DNA of 64,000 bases. Origin: Taudactylus pleione. Lineage: Eukaryota; Chordata; Amphibia; Anura; Myobatrachidae. Under the pieces are notes generated by a model, which worked only from the letters and a program-made list of their open reading frames with translations, ran no database searches and had not been told where the DNA came from. Position numbers and translations under genes: made by a program. Every line of letters begins with the position of its first letter. Position 1 is the first letter of the stretch. The DNA lies in assembly GCA_031769625.1 (NCBI GenBank), contig JAUIMM010000519.1:3343501-3407500 (forward strand). The letters run 5' to 3'. Below, one piece after another: positions 1-11,099 of the stretch.

Positions 1-460
1 TGTGTAATAAAAATTCATAGCATTTCTTTATACACACAAAAGGCGCTTTGTTACCACAGTTTCACACGCTCAATCATGTAAAAGAAATGAAATATCTAAA
101 CTTTTCTTGTGAGGTTTTTCCATTTATTTAATTTTTGTATTGTATCTCAACCAATGTTGCCTGGTTTGCATGCTCATTCTCCGAGTCCAATAATATGAAT
201 GTTGCTCATAGACAGTAGCAGTTAATATGACACCCTATAGGAACTTGTCATGCAGAGAAACTACATGACTGGGCACCTGTTGCCGAGTGGAACCTTTGTG
301 CTGGGTGGCTCTGGTCGTACTACATTCACACCGAAGCACATGTTAGTAGCTGTGACTAATGTGTAGCATTTATATACAGTAAAACACTGCTTATATATTT
401 TGAAGGGCATGTAATTCTTATAATTACCTTTCCTACAACCCCTCTTCATTCAGCCATGGG
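1..460. other. Unannotated AT-rich sequence
   Basis: No recognisable gene, transposon end or repeat was seen. A minus-strand open frame of 62 codons at 261-449 has no recognisable domain and is probably chance. Confidence 0.5.
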
Positions 461-467
461 GATAGAT

Positions 468-516
<49 letters not shown>
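461..516. repeat. (GATA)n microsatellite
   Basis: About 14 copies of the tetranucleotide GATA, interrupted once by an AAAGATA variant near 470. It is a simple repeat with likely length polymorphism. Confidence 0.95.
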
Positions 517-988
517 CTATAAAAGCAATGTATCCGCAGAGACTATCAAGGAGCTCAAATTATAACAAAAATACCTTAAGCCCTGCTGGAGAACAACAAA
601 TAGAAAATCCATCTAGAAATAAATTAACAAAGGGTACCAAACAGAAATAATTATATCAAGAGGTTGAGCATCAAAGGAAACAATTGAGAGACAGTTTGTC
701 ATTAAGACCACATGGTTTAATGGTGTCCAATCTGTAGATCCATTGACCTTCCAGTTGCAGTAATTGTCTACCTCGATCCCCACCACTATTTGAGGCAGGG
801 CAGGAACATGGTTAATGATTTTGTAGTTGAACGTGGCCAGGCTGTGCTTTTCCTTGAAGAAATGTCTGATCACCGGTTGTTCACTAGCTTTGCCATTGCC
901 GCTCTTACTGAGGATCAGTGGGGGCCATACACTCTCAGAATTGCCGGATGGTCTTTCCTCATGGCACAGTCCACATGATGGCATGCAG
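517..988. other. Unannotated sequence before the 989 element
   Basis: No recognisable gene or repeat. The long minus-strand frame at 613-1281 runs across the boundary of the transposon starting at 989 and is mostly a product of that element's GC-rich palindromes, so it is not called. Confidence 0.5.
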
Positions 989-1923
989 TATACCGTATAT
1001 ACTCGAGTATAAGCCAAGTTTTTCAGCACATTTTTTGTGCTGAAAAAGTACCCCCTCGGCTTATACTCGAGTGAAGTGTAGCGCTGACCGGATGGAGTTT
1101 GGTCAGCGCTACACAGCACAAACACACAGCCACCGGAGCCGGCAGCTGTGTGTTTGCTATAATCAGCAGCCACTGAGAGTCTGTCATCGGCAGCTGCTGT
1201 TCCCACTGTGGGAGCCATCTTCCGGCTCCCGCAGTGGGTATTGGGAGAGACGTCATGAGTAATGACGTCTCTCCCATGCAAAGCGGCCGGAGGAGCTGTT
1301 AGCGGCGGGACCAGGAGTGGGAGTTTCAGGTAAGTGATTTTTTTTTAAAATTCTTATTACGTCTCTCTCTACTGGGGGGGAGGACTACAGGGGGCAATAC
1401 CAGGGAGCGATTACTACAGGGGGCACTACCAGGGGGCGATTACTACAGGGGGCACTATCAGGGGGCGATTACTACAGGAGGCACTACCAGGGGGAGATTA
1501 CTAAAGGGGGCACTAAAAGGGGGGATTACCACTGGGGGAACTACAAGGGGGGGGATTACTACAGGAGGCACTACCAGGGGGGATTACTACAGGGGCACTA
1601 AAAGGGGGGATTACCACTGGGGGTACTACCAGGGGGGGATTACTACAGGGGGCACTAAAAGGGGGGGATTACCACTGGGGGCACTACCAGGGCGGATTAC
1701 TACTGGAGACACTGAAAGGGGGGATTACCACTGGGGGCACTACCAGGAGGGATTACTACTGGGGGCACAACCAGGGGGAATTACTACTGGGGGCACTACG
1801 AACTGCTGCCATTTCCCACCCTAGGCTTATACTTGAGTCAATAAGTTTTCCCAGTTTTTTGTGGTAAAAGTAGGTACCTCGTCTTATATTTGGGTTGACT
1901 TATACTCGAGTATATACGGTATA
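989..1923. mobile_element. Non-autonomous DNA transposon with perfect 25-bp terminal inverted repeats
   Basis: The left end (989-1013) and right end (1899-1923) are exact reverse complements over 25 bp; the core reads CCGTATATACTCGAGTATAA. Subterminal sequence is also partly mirrored (CCTCGGCTTATACTCGAGT on the left, CCTAGGCTTATACTTGAGT on the right). Inside are hairpins, including GGGAGAGACGTCAT paired with ATGACGTCTCTCCC near 1240-1276 and GTAGCGCTGACC paired with GGTCAGCGCTAC near 1079-1112. There is no transposase frame. Similar 'ACTCGAGTATAAGCC' repeats occur in several vertebrates. The superfamily cannot be settled from the ends; a TA or TATA target duplication is possible because the ends themselves finish in TATA. 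Confidence 0.8.
1372..1800. repeat. Minisatellite of G-rich 24-28-bp units inside the 989-1923 transposon
   Basis: About 16 imperfect units built on GATTACTACAGGGGGCACTA followed by CCAGGGGG or AAAGGGGG. Two unit types (ACTACAGG and ACCACTGG) alternate towards the right side, which suggests duplication of two-unit blocks. The strand bias is strong, with G-runs on the plus strand. Confidence 0.9.
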
Positions 1924-2972
1924 ACCTGACTGCTGGTGCATGTAAAGGACAGATAGGTAGATAGTGTCACAGTCCTGTGGTCCGACCCTCAAGATACACC
2001 AATCTGGGAATCGCCGCTCGTGACATTTATAGGTCACCTCAGCACGTGTGGTTAACTAAACCTGGTAACTGCCACCAGCAGAAGAAAACTGTAATGCTAA
2101 AGCATAAGGTGAGCTTCTGCTCCCACCTGCATACACAATTATCAGTACTTAGAAAAATAGGTAACATGAGCCATATGAAGCCTTGGGTCATAAAAACACA
2201 GATGCAGAACTAGAATTAATGTTTAATTCAAGAATATCTTCAAAGCGTATGTACAAAACATTACAAAGAATATAATAATGTTAAAGAGAATCACACCATT
2301 ATTTACAGTTTCCAGAAAATAAATAATAAATGGTTCTGGGATGAGGCCTTCCCAGTGACAAATTATGGATCATCTGTATCCTTCATTAGCTTCATGCAGA
2401 ATGAACAATGGGCCAGGGTTGAGTCACATATTTATGCCTGCTTTTCCAGGTACCCCCTCACCCCCTCCTTGGGGTGATTTTAACCTTTTTCAGCTCAGAA
2501 TGGATTGTCCAGCTGGCTGAAGCTCAGGGTTTCCTGGCCAAATGAGCAGGGGTTCTTTATTTACACATTCATCTCTCTTTGAAGTTGGGAAGCAGGCTGA
2601 GGTCCATAAACGTGCCTAGCGACTTCACACCTGCTGAGACCAAGTGTCTCCCTGTATAAACAACTATTTTTTGATCACTGTTCCCAAACCGAACACAGGG
2701 CTCTTAATGACTGTTTTATCAAGGGTCTGGCCAACTGTTCTATAATTTCCACAGATATATTTCTTTTATGCCCTATACAGAGAGGCAGGTTTATGGCTGA
2801 CTCAGGAAGACAGACCTTCCTATAACCTCTCTTGCCCAGCTTCAAAAGACTTGTCATCTTTCCACACACAAAGGATGCTACATAAATGTACAAGGGAAAA
2901 TTACATGTTTTTACCAACACAATATCATGTGCAGTTATGCCTATGCTGATGTGAAATTAACTTTTCCTCTAC
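1924..2972. other. Unannotated sequence
   Basis: No gene or recognisable mobile element. Short frames at 1977-2213 (plus) and 2675-2920 (minus) have no recognisable domain. Confidence 0.5.
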
Positions 2973-2999
2973 AGATAGATAGATAGATAGATAGATAGA
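2973..2999. repeat. (GATA)n microsatellite
   Basis: Seven copies of GATA, a shorter second array of the same motif as at 461-516. Confidence 0.95.
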
Positions 3000-3769
3000 C
3001 ACATAGAAAAAAGTGTGGTGAGAGCATGCACATAGCCAAAGACAAGAGCAAACAATCTGAAAAATGATTCCACTAAAGTAGAATTATTTGGCCAATGGCT
3101 CAAACTAAGAGAAGTTAATGCAACTCATATCTTTCACAAAAACATAGCGTAGAATAAGTCTATTCCTCCCATGAGGTGGTGTAAGAACCTCATTCAGGCA
3201 GCACCATATCACAAGTGACAAATACAGGGTTATCATCTCTTTCCTGGACCCCAACAATGCAACATGAGAATAGTAGAAAAATAATGAGGAATCATGTATT
3301 CTTAGTCTCCTGCACATACTCCATTGGCCATCCAGTGGCCACAGAAATGTGGGTACAGAATTGTACAAACCGATGTTGTTTCTATGAGATCTAGATGTAG
3401 TAGGTAATTTCCTATATATGCAATGATCACATTGATTAGATTTCAGTTAAATTGTATATTGATTCAGGACTCTCTATGTTTTGGAGTAAGGTATGATTGG
3501 AAAGTTATACTAAACTAGGCATTAGTAGCCAGGCACTTTTATCTGCAAAAATAGACTAGTCAGTAGGTCAAGTGACAGGCATCCAATAGTATGAAAGATC
3601 TAAAGTAGTATCTAAAGTAGTATTTGCAGCACCATTAATCACAGTTTTTAACTAATCACTGTAGACAAGTATAACTTTCAGGTTATATAGACCTGTGAAT
3701 CATACATCAATACTAGTGAAATTAATGCTGAATGATTGAGTATTTAGAGCATAACATATTATAATGTTG
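3000..3769. other. Unannotated sequence
   Basis: AT-rich sequence with no recognisable feature. A short duplication of CTAAAGTAGTATTTG-like sequence occurs near 3600-3626. Confidence 0.5.
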
Positions 3770-4960
3770 AATGCTTATTTCAAATGTAAGAAGGCTTTTG
3801 ATTTGGTAGCCAACAATAGATTATTTCAGAAACTGGAAATGTATACATTTGACTGAAAGATAGTGTAATGGATAAAGATTTGTCTGAAGGACAAGAGACA
3901 GACTGTTGTAGTCAATGGTTTAAGCTCAGATAAATGGCTGGTAACCATTGGAGTACATCAAGGCTCAGTCCTGGGTCCAGTCTTTTTAGTGTGATCATTA
4001 GTGATATTGCTTGTGGTTTATAAAGGAAGGTCTGTTGCAGATGATACAAGGATATGTAATAGGGCTGATATTCCTGAAGGGATAAAGTCAATTGTACAGT
4101 AAACTACAGAATGTAGAGAAATGGAGGGTGGAATCTTCAATTGAAAGCATCAAACTGTCAATAATGGGACACAAAATATGAAAGTAGATAGTGGCAGTTC
4201 TAGGGTGGGAAAGCAGGGCTGTTGTCCCGTGTTCTGCAGCATGAGGGCACAGCCACAGTCACCTGCTGGCACCGTCTAATTTGACGGCGCTTGCCCGCTC
4301 TTACCCATCACCATATTACAAGCTTTGTGGCCCCACAATTACTATTTGGCCATACCCTCTGATCAGGCCTTGTACCGCTGAGCTCAGAGCGCCAAAGGAA
4401 ACTTTCACCCTGAGGTCCTTAAAGTCTAGAACCGACCCTGAAAGCAGAATTCATGGTGATCTGTTCTCAACAACATCAGAGGAAAGGAGCTTGGGAGTTA
4501 TACTGTAGCTTCAGATGGTGTAGTTGTCAAGCATTGGGAATAGCCAAGTGGTATGCTTGGTTATATGGGAAGAGGTATTTGTAGCAGGAAGAGAATTATT
4601 ATATTGTCACTTTATAGATTAGTGGTAAGACCTGGGGGTTGTGTGCTGTTCTGCTCTTTATCCAAACAGATATTAACAAAATAGAAGAAAAAAGAAAAGT
4701 AAAAGCATAACAAACTTTTACAGGAAAGACTTTAAGGGCTGAACAAGTATATCTTACAGGAGCGTTGGGACAAAGGTGAACGGTTATAGAAACATTCAAA
4801 ATTATCAAAGTACTAATAGAGCTCATGAAGGCAGTATTTAATAATAAGAGTCTTTGTTGAACAGGTGGACACAGTATTACTACAGGAGGAAAGGTAACAT
4901 TTAGGAGACCTTTCCATAGAAAAAGTGATACATTTATTGTGTTTATTAGTTTGCTAGCCA
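3770..4960 (+). pseudogene. CR1/L2-like LINE reverse transcriptase remnant (broken)
   Basis: Plus-strand translation with frameshifts and stops recovers reverse transcriptase pieces: KAFDLV near 3793, then RQTVVVNG, IGVHQGSVLGPVF near 3950-3990 (the conserved QGSxLGP motif), and VADDTRI near 4037-4057, which corresponds to the catalytic F/YADD box with the aromatic residue lost. From about 4445 onward the sequence resembles the C-terminal part of L2/CR1-like LINEs, including 'SLYRLVVRPGGCVLFCSLSK'-type sequence near 4605-4665. Many stops and frameshifts exclude function. A MITE (4190-4440) splits it. The assignment to CR1/L2 rather than another LINE clade is inference. Confidence 0.62.
4190..4440. 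mobile_element. hAT-like MITE nested in the LINE remnant
   Basis: The segment begins near CAGTTCTAGGGTGGG and ends with CTAGAACCGACCCTG. The ends match as inverted repeats over about 9 bp with one mismatch. It interrupts the LINE sequence, which resumes at about 4441. The left end is degenerate and no clear target duplication is left. The boundaries are approximate. Confidence 0.5.
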
Positions 4961-5352
4961 TGTTCAGGTAATCTTGCGGCATTTCATTTTGTGTAGTCAG
5001 ACAGTACATATTTATGGGAATGGACACTTTTCAAGTCCAAGAAGAATGGAAACTAGAAGTCTACACTCCTGGAACAACTGACACTTAGGGTATATTAACT
5101 AAACAGCAGCAATTTAAAGCTGCCTATTGTCAGCGGTTTTGCCCACAGAATTTAAAACAGTAATAATATTAAATGCATAACCTACTGTATTTTTCATTTA
5201 ACATTTTTGCTCTTTTAAAATTTTGAAAATCTGCCTTTTAGTATATAGACACTGCAATGAAGAATACCTGACAAACTGTGTTTCAAAAGCTTTGTGCAGT
5301 AATGTGGCTTTGAGACCTATTCAGACACTCCACAAATATGATTAAGATCACA
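4961..5352. other. Unannotated sequence
   Basis: No recognisable gene or repeat in this AT-rich stretch. Confidence 0.45.
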
Positions 5353-5415
5353 AAACTGTGCTGACCTGCCATCCTTAGGTTCAGTTATATGGTTGCGCCA
5401 CTGTTTGTCCACATC
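5353..5415 (+). repeat. Fragment of the hAT MITE family seen complete at 47237-47550
   Basis: The string TGTGCTGACCTGCCATCCTT and the following TTCAGTTATATGG...TTTGTCCACAT closely match positions 47369-47431. The terminal CGGCGCCCT blocks present in the complete copy are missing here, so this is an internal fragment or a relic of a different element carrying the same core. Confidence 0.6.
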
Positions 5416-6386
5416 ATTTCTGAAAGGCAATATAATAAGTATATATATATTTCTAAGTCGTGCCCTTATATTAAGGCTGAATCGAAAAAAACGGAAATCT
5501 CCATAGAGAATTCTGGAGGGGGGCATGGTATTTAAGGGGCTACACCTCAAAAGCTATTAGAGGTACCAGGCTCAAATTTGGCACGGGCAGGTATAACTGT
5601 CGCTCGGTGCTGCATGCCAAACTTCAGGGTAAAAAAAAAAAAATTGAGGATTTGGGAGTAATCTAAAGTTCCAACTGTCAGTTTTTCCTGACACTTTCAG
5701 TTAGGACCACTTTTCTGCTGTTCTCTATGGGTAATTTTTGGGAAGGCATAACTCAGGGTAGGGGGCGAATTTTGACTTGGGGTTTGTTTTATTAGGTAGC
5801 TTTGTTCCAGGGTAGGGCTTTTTGGGGATCAAGTAATTGATAAAATTACAGTTTTTTAAACTATTACTTCACAATTGCGAAATTAAAGAGATAGGAAGAT
5901 TCAATTCCTGTGCAGCCTCGGTAGAAGCCTCCAGCAGGTGTACTCACTGTGGCTTCACTTGGGTGCACCAAGATGGCTGGCCCGTGCGGGCGGTAGCAAG
6001 AGAAGGTGACAGGGAATAGATGGAGAGAGCAGCTAGAGGCTGTTTTGGCTGTGGAAATGGCTGTACTGCCTCTCTTAACACAAAAGCCTAGACTACAGAG
6101 ATGCCAGGCGAAAGCATTGACTTTGTGATGGGCCTATCCCACCTCTGCCCCCCTAAGCGGCCTCATGATGTCATGTGGGGGCCATCAGCCTACCAGGAAA
6201 CTGATAAGGTCTATGGCCATTCCATCCCAGTATGCATCTCATTGCCATCGATAGTGTGATGGGAAATTTAAAGCTGTGATTATACGGTGATGTGTGTGAA
6301 AAACATACTCTTATGCTACTTGGACTCTGGCAAAATGAACCCAATATTGTACAGTATATGTGTGTGCACTTGTACAGTATGTTCAA
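5416..6386. other. Unannotated sequence, probably containing an old dispersed repeat near 5555-5830
   Basis: The stretch 5555-5830 (CTCAAATTTGGCACGGGCAG, AAGGCATAACTCAGGGTAGG) reads like a dispersed repeat, but I cannot name it. No gene is supported. Reading frames of 60-98 codons near 5837-6623 show no domain. Confidence 0.4.
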
Positions 6387-6990
6387 TGTCATGGGTCGCT
6401 CTGGAGGTCTGCGGGGGGTCCAGGACTCTGGCAGGGTCCGTCTGGCAGGGGTGCAGGTTGCTGGCAGTTAGCGTGGTGTGCGGGCAGGTGCCTGAGCGCC
6501 AGTGCTGGGTCTCTGGCATGTTGGAGTTGCTGTGGCTGGGAGTCTGTGCAAACGCTGCCGGGTGCTGGACGCCGCCATCTTAGATTTTATCACATCAGGA
6601 AGGAGCTAATCCAGTCTCAATGATTCACAGTGGGCTCTGACAGGCAATCCAGCTCCAGCTTTGGGTACTTAAGGGCTTCCTGGGAGTTCTCAGGTTGCCA
6701 GTGCATCGTATTACACAGCTAGTCTGTGTGCTAGTTCTCTGTGCTCCTTTGTCTCGTTTTGCCTCCAGTGCTTCAGTTGCAGTATTTAGTTGGAGAATTC
6801 GTTTGCTGCCTGCTCCATTCATAGTGCCACTGCCAGTGCTCTACCCGTCTCAGTTCTCGTAATCTACCGCCACATACACTACATACAGAGCCTTCTACAC
6901 CAGCATTCCCAGACAGCATCGGTACCAGGTAACCAAACCTCAGTGTCTCTCGTAGTTGTGCTCTGAATACCCGGTGGGGTTAAGCCTTCC
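6387..6990 (+). mobile_element. Possible decayed LTR of a Gypsy-type retrotransposon
   Basis: The stretch starts TGTCATGGGTCGCTCTGG and is much more GC-rich than its neighbours. It contains GCCGCCATCTTAGAT followed by a TACTTAAG box near 6666 and a C/T-rich leader, a layout seen in amphibian Gypsy-like LTRs and leaders. I see no second LTR, primer-binding site or polyprotein nearby, so it would be a solo LTR or 5' fragment. The right boundary is arbitrary. A non-LTR GC-rich repeat is an alternative. Confidence 0.3.
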
Positions 6991-9170
6991 TTTTCCTTTG
7001 GTCTCAGTCCTCTGCTTCATCCTGCAAAGGCAGAGACATTCTTGAACAATTTCATCCAGCCTCGTCCCAATATCAGGAAACTGCTCACAAGGACTTACCT
7101 GCACCCAGTCCGGGTCCACTTCCCACTTCAGATGTGAAATTCGGGAATTAAGACTTTTAGCTCTAATTGGGCAGAAGGGGCTGATATGAATGACAGGTAA
7201 TATCTGTACAGCACTGAATAAAATGGTGGCTCCATATAAATAAATAAGTAAATAAATCAATAATAATAAAACAATTCAATATTAAATGTATAAAGATGTA
7301 CATCAACATGACATGGAAATAAATCAAAACACATTTTAAGAAATGGTAATACATGAAGATCATATTCTCTATTGAGATTTCTTTCTATATTGTCTATTTG
7401 TACAGTTTGCCAGTGCAACATATGTATCAATGATTCCTATTACGAGCTCTCCCTGTGTTCTGCACCTATCTGCCATTTATTTACTGCAGTTATTCCACTT
7501 ATTTCAAAATGTAATTATCCTTGACTTAATTTATTAATTGATTAAAAAAACAAAAACAAAAAAAGCAACTTTAGGTTTATTTTTCTAATGTTAACTTAGA
7601 CTACAGTTGAGAAAAACATCCATAAAACAATGTGTCCTGATTTACGTGGATTAGGTCAGCTTCTGTAGTTTGGGCGTCTAATTGTATATGGTAATTATAG
7701 GGTAGTTTAATGCTAAAAATGCACGTGCACTAGAACCATTACTTAGAACTGTAGCCATATAATTTGCAATAAAAATATAAAAAATGTCTATTATAATTGT
7801 TCCTCTATATAGCAGTAATCATGGTTTTATTTCAGTGTACAGATTGGCTTCTCTAGGTGGATGGTAATATCCCAGCCACGGTGAGGTCAAAAACGACTGT
7901 TTTCCTTAGGAAACAAACAAAATTAGCAGTAAACAAAGCCATTTAACTTCTAACTACCCCGCGGGAGCATCCGTCATTAGTACACAGAAATATTAATGAT
8001 TGTTCCTGTGTGCATTCATATGTCAGACAGGTTTTTTTTTTCTTTCTTTTTTTTTTTTGTCCTCTGTATACTGTGAAAAATTTTTGTTTTTTAAATGTGC
8101 TTCTTGTAATTTCAATAAAAGCGTTTCTGTGCTGGCTACCAAACTCTAACAAGCGTCTCCCCCAGAGTTTTCAGCAAGGTGCTGATTAATTAACTGAAGT
8201 ACTGAAGCTGAATGGTACAACAGCTGGTTAGAGATTTGTCATTAACTCGGTTCCCTCTCTTGTCTATAAGGATTCTCGCAGTGACACAACCAAAATGCAA
8301 ATTTTAGAAGCTGTGAATCAGAGTGGGGATGTATAATGGTAAAACACAGCATACATATCAGCCACAGAAAACATGCTATTTTAAAAAAATTTCAGGAAAT
8401 GTAACCTACCTAATGTAGCAATTAATTTATTTTTATTTATTTTTTTAAAGGAAGTTTTCACTGTTTTAAGATTAGATTTTTGCCAGTGTTTTTTTGTTCT
8501 GGTTAAAAAAAGTAGGTGATTCCTATGGTTATGAGATGCTTGTAGTATCTTTTCATGGCCTACAAAGGGCATCAGCTTTCTTAACTAAATGCCTATATAG
8601 AGAACAATAGGTACAATTATACTGTGCATCTATGACAGGCTGTATATTAAATTAATGCAACTAGCTAAACAAATAATTCTGTTACCAGTTGTAATTTTTG
8701 AAAAGCAGGAAAACATATAGGACCTGATGCAGAGTTAGAAGTGAATTGGGCTTACATTGGTCAAAATAAATGTGGATGGAATGAAATGTGTATTTGCAGA
8801 GTTGTACACCCCTAGTGGTGGGACTGTGCATGCGCCTAGTTTGCTCCTAGTCATCATTGTCAGATGCACATGATACGGCTGTGTCTTGGCTTATGTCCAG
8901 CTCTGGATAGGATGCATTTACATGAACACGCCCCTCAGTGAGCTTTGCCTAGGTGAGACCACCCATTAAAGTCCAGTTTAGCCACTTCAATCCCATAGCC
9001 TTCAAGAGTTTGTAGAGAGTATAAATCACGGATACACCATGCCACATTATCTATTCCAATTCTCAGAGACGTTATGCTTTAGCACCATGACCTGTGGCGC
9101 ATGAGGATTCCAGACCAAGAATGAACTCTTTCTATACTCAGGTATAACCTTAGATTCTATGAGATGTGGC
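6991..9170. other. Unannotated sequence
   Basis: No gene recognised. The stretch 8721-9000 begins GACCTGATGCAGAGTTAGAA, resembling the ends of the GAATCAGGCCC-type elements elsewhere in the window, but no matching right end was found. T-rich and A-rich runs occur near 8030-8060 and 7545-7565. Confidence 0.45.
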
Positions 9171-10014
9171 TATTAAATAACAAGACTGTACTTACACGTC
9201 CCCCCAACAGGACTATCCCAAAACAGTTTTGCAAGTTTCATCCCTCTCGCACAGATAGTTTGCCGTCACACAGCGTTCGAACTTGTGTTTTTCCCGTGCA
9301 TCGTAAAAATATATAGTTTCAAAGTAGAGCAATGTAACTTAAAATTTTTAGTTGAACAAATGCCTACCAAATCTTTCCATATGCTAACAGATTGTATGTC
9401 ATGTGCACGTGTGTTTGATCTCCTCATGACCATCACTAAATATTTTGTGCCACTCAAAGATGATGAATGTCCCGGAAGGCCTTGCACATAAAAAACAAAT
9501 GAAAATGTGTAAAAAAATTAGAAAATTGTTCGAATTGACCATCGACTCAGCATCCAAATGATGAATTAACATTGCTACAAAAATGTTCTAGCAGCTTTGA
9601 GGGTAAGAATCAGAAGAGGCCAGAGTTGTGGAAAAATGGTTTCATCTTCCAAGAGACAGTGCACCAGCCCACACAGCTCTCTCTTTGAAGCAGTTCTTTG
9701 GAGAGAAACAGATTGCAGTGCTAGGAAACTCTCCATACTCGCCAGACCTAGCACTGTGTGACTTCTTTTTTTTCCCTAAAGTCAAATCTGTACTCGAGGG
9801 AACCCGTTTTGCCTCAGTTACTGAGGTAAAGAAGAAAATGACAGAGCTGTTGAGACAGCAGACAGATAATGAGCTACAGCACGGCTTTGACTAATGGAAA
9901 ATAAGAATGCAGCAGTGTGTGGATGCAGAAGAGAGGTACATAGAAGGGAAATGGAGTTAAAATGTACTTAATATAATTAAACGTAAATTATAGCCTCAGT
10001 CTTATTATTTAATA
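9171..10014 (+). mobile_element. Shortened mariner-like transposon with 18-19-bp terminal inverted repeats
   Basis: The left end TATTAAATAACAAGACTG (9171-9188) matches the reverse complement of the right end (TATTAAATAATAAGACTG, 9997-10014) with one mismatch; an extra C/G pair outside may extend it. The interior carries N-terminal and C-terminal parts of a mariner-type transposase in the same order and strand, with the middle missing. At 844 bp it is well short of the roughly 1.3 kb usual for a mariner. Ends in TA fit the family's TA target preference. Confidence 0.8.
9320..9960 (+). pseudogene. Mariner-like transposase, internally deleted and frameshifted
   Basis: The upstream piece (9321-9491) reads EQCNLKFLVEQMPTKSFHML, then CMSCARVFD and KDDECPGRPCT, which corresponds to the mariner helix-turn-helix region and the RPGRPST-like linker. 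About 9535-9560 a second frame gives IDHRLSIQMMN. The downstream piece (9628-9894) has DSAPAHTALS and YSPDLALCDFFFFPKVK. The spacing between the Asp of DSAPAH and the Asp of LCDFF is 34 residues, the D34D signature of mariner catalytic domains. The first catalytic Asp region is deleted, and frames shift between pieces. A stop after HGFD at 9892 precedes WKIRMQQCVDAEERYIEG-like sequence, the usual C-terminus. It cannot be active. Confidence 0.82.
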
Positions 10015-10905
10015 GTATGTCAGGCCTTAGTGCATAAGCTATGGAGGCAATGCATGTAACGATTACACTGCTGAAGTGCTCTCGTCTGGCAGGTAAATCA
10101 CATTTATTATGCAATGAAATCCCTCACAGCAAGACGGTTTCATTCTTTTAGACACATGACTGTTTTAGAACGTCTCAATTCTCCAACTAGAAGACTGCAG
10201 CATTCTAAAAGGTCCTGCAAAAACATATTATTTCTGACCTGGTAATTAAGAAGTACAGCTGAAATAATCACTACTGTATGGCAACAGTATAGGGAAAGAT
10301 GGGTCATTTTTAAACAAAATTTTCTTTTTTCAAGATAGGCTAGTCCAATTTATGGAAATACAAGTTAACGTTTGTCCAGAAAACTCTAAATACCAGTCAT
10401 GCCATATACAGTAGCAGATCCCATACCTATACCTACTATATACACTAATGAGACAATAGTGGGCATTTAGGTGTGGAATTTGTACTCTTTCCCAGCAACC
10501 AATACACAATTAGCTTTTATCAATGAAATCAAGTGTCTGATTGGTTGCTGTGCTTCATACCAAGCTTTGGAAATAAATGCAGCAATACTTACAGGGCCCT
10601 AATACCGGGACAGACAGCTGGGACAGACTAACATAAACAATATGATGAAGTTGTGCTCCATTGAACCAGTCTTCAAGAGTCATACTTGCTGTTATTCGGA
10701 GGCCCATGCCATTGGATGAACTTTTCCTTGCCTGAAAAACTCAACCTAGCCACACATACACAGATCTTATCTTTTGTCTGTGAAATAAACAGCTGTTCAT
10801 CCTTTGCATTTTTTGCCAAATGTTTTCCGACTGCTGCTCCGCTCAGTCAGTATAACATGGGTTGCCAGCATTTTAACAAATCCAGCATATGATACTGCTA
10901 CTAAC
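10015..10905. other. Mostly unannotated; partial palindromic MITE near 10470-10570
   Basis: The two strings CAGCAACCAATACACAATTAG and CTGATTGGTTGCTGTG around 10492-10552 form an inverted pair like the central arms of the Harbinger-like MITEs elsewhere in the window, but the outer ends are not recognisable. The rest has no recognised feature. Confidence 0.4.
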
Positions 10906-11088
10906 TAGCGATGTGAAGGTTTGGATTAGTTCTGAGTTTCCCGCCAAATTCAGATTTTTCCCGCCAAAAATCGGGTCTCAAAATGAGGCAAAAGTCCATG
11001 AAAGATAATGCTTGTCCATGAAAGATGACGTTTTGCCTCTTTCTGAGACCCGATTTAATCTGAACTAATCCAAGCCTGCACATCTCTA
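10906..11088. mobile_element. hAT MITE (183 bp) with perfect 8-bp target duplication
   Basis: It is flanked by CTACTAAC on both sides (10898-10905 and 11089-11096). Ends are TAGCGATGTG and CACATCTCTA, near-complementary. It is palindromic throughout: GATTAGTTCTGA pairs with a degenerate TGAACTAATC, and GGGTCTCA...TGAGGCAAAA pairs with TTTTGCCTC...TGAGACCC. There is no coding capacity; mobilisation would need a hAT transposase in trans. Confidence 0.9.
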
Positions 11089-11099
11089 CTACTAACAGA

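Noticed and set aside
613..1281. 222-codon minus-strand frame
   Set aside because: It spans the boundary of the non-coding transposon at 989 and its GC-rich palindromes; no domain is visible.
5837..6623. Several overlapping frames of 60-98 codons
   Set aside because: They overlap on both strands with no domain; the GC-rich part may be a decayed LTR.
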